From assembly GCA_938009055.1 (NCBI GenBank), contig CALLIO010000145.1:1-6034 (forward strand): 6,034 nt of DNA. Direction: 5' to 3'. The notes beneath the pieces are model-generated. The model was not told the origin of the DNA and ran no database searches. It saw only the letters and a list, made by a program, of their open reading frames with translations. This stretch comes from an uncultured Altererythrobacter sp. (lineage in GTDB: Bacteria > Pseudomonadota > Alphaproteobacteria > Sphingomonadales > Sphingomonadaceae). Positions 5,770-6,034 of the stretch are shown one piece after another. A program made the translations under genes and the position numbers. Position 1 is the first letter of the stretch, and each line of letters starts with the position of its first letter.

Positions 5770-6034
5770 CCCAAAACGACCAGCGAGTGGGCGTGATCGG
5801 AGCGGGCGCATGGGGCACTGCGCTGGCGCAAATGCTCAGCAGTGATGGCAGTAAGGTGCTGCTCTGGGCGCTGGAAACGGATTTGATTGAGGAGATCAAT
5901 TCGAGCCACACCAACACGCCTTTTCTGCCATCAGCCAAACTATCGCCCCGCATCCGCGCGACCGGAAATCTCGATGATTTTGCCGCGATCGATTGCATTT
6001 TGGCGGTCACTCCGGCCCAGCATCTGGGCACCAT
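5766..6034 (+). CDS. gpsA: NAD(P)-dependent glycerol-3-phosphate dehydrogenase, N-terminal part (partial at window edge)
   Basis: The visible 89 codons are open to the right edge; the family is usually about 330 residues, so roughly a quarter is seen. The N-terminal Rossmann fold is clear: RVGVIGAGAWGTALAQML at residues 7-24 with the GxGxxG nucleotide loop (Gly12, Gly14, Gly17), then LLWAL at 32-36 at the end of the second strand, where cofactor preference is set. INSSHTNTPFLPSAKLSPRI at 44-63 matches the family's HxNxxFLP segment, and ILAVTPAQHL at 78-87 corresponds to the AVPSQ-type strand near the cofactor. The enzyme reduces dihydroxyacetone phosphate to sn-glycerol 3-phosphate for phospholipid synthesis in the cytoplasm. 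It overlaps tsaD by ATGA and has its own AGGAG site. The catalytic lysine and C-terminal domain lie outside the window. Confidence 0.95.
   Translation, partial: MTQNDQRVGVIGAGAWGTALAQMLSSDGSKVLLWALETDLIEEINSSHTNTPFLPSAKLSPRIRATGNLDDFAAIDCILAVTPAQHLGT

Noticed and set aside
5499..6034. Minus-strand open frames opposite the end of tsaD and the start of gpsA
   Set aside because: Both plus-strand genes are recognised from motifs; the minus-strand translations resemble nothing known.
1..6034. A novel defence, mobile or secondary-metabolite system
   Set aside because: All seven genes fit known housekeeping or envelope families. There are no transposase, integrase, toxin-antitoxin, CRISPR or tRNA-attachment signs, and no visible break in codon use.

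Overview
The window looks like ordinary chromosomal DNA from an alphaproteobacterium, most likely a sphingomonad of the Erythrobacteraceae type. This is inferred from GC-rich codon use, from the hemD-hemC / tsaD-gpsA arrangement with a Mic60 (mitofilin)-like gene beside hemD, and from the style of the proteins. It is not a database result. Seven protein-coding genes fill almost all of the window, and two of them run off its ends. I see no RNA gene, mobile element, CRISPR array, attachment site or gene-free stretch over 300 bases.

Layout, left to right. (1) 1-782, minus strand: N-terminal part of an exported DsbD/ScsB-type thiol:disulfide interchange protein, cut by the left edge. (2) 783-832: short divergent gap with an inverted repeat. 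(3) 833-2059, plus strand: UbiH/UbiF/Coq6-family FAD monooxygenase, probably for ubiquinone ring hydroxylation. (4) 2067-4693, minus strand, transcribed hemC -> hemD -> Mic60-like gene: two consecutive steps of tetrapyrrole synthesis (porphobilinogen to hydroxymethylbilane to uroporphyrinogen III) followed by a membrane-anchored coiled-coil protein. (5) 4694-4737: a second short divergent gap. (6) 4738-6034, plus strand: tsaD (tRNA t6A modification) and the start of gpsA (glycerol-3-phosphate dehydrogenase), cut by the right edge.

Genes within each unit are tightly packed. hemC/hemD and tsaD/gpsA each overlap by the four bases ATGA, which suggests translational coupling. hemD and the Mic60-like gene lie in the same frame, with one TAA and 16 open codons between them. 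The monooxygenase and the Mic60-like gene converge with only 7 bases between stop codons, and no clear terminator is visible there.

The shared theme is envelope and respiration: heme precursor synthesis, quinone ring hydroxylation, thiol-disulfide chemistry relevant to periplasmic redox proteins and cytochrome maturation, and inner-membrane architecture. tsaD and gpsA are housekeeping genes. I looked for an undescribed system and found none. The points most worth a second look are the hem-linked Mic60 homologue with its in-frame layout, the possible hairpin at the ribosome binding site of the DsbD-like gene, and the terminator-less convergent junction.
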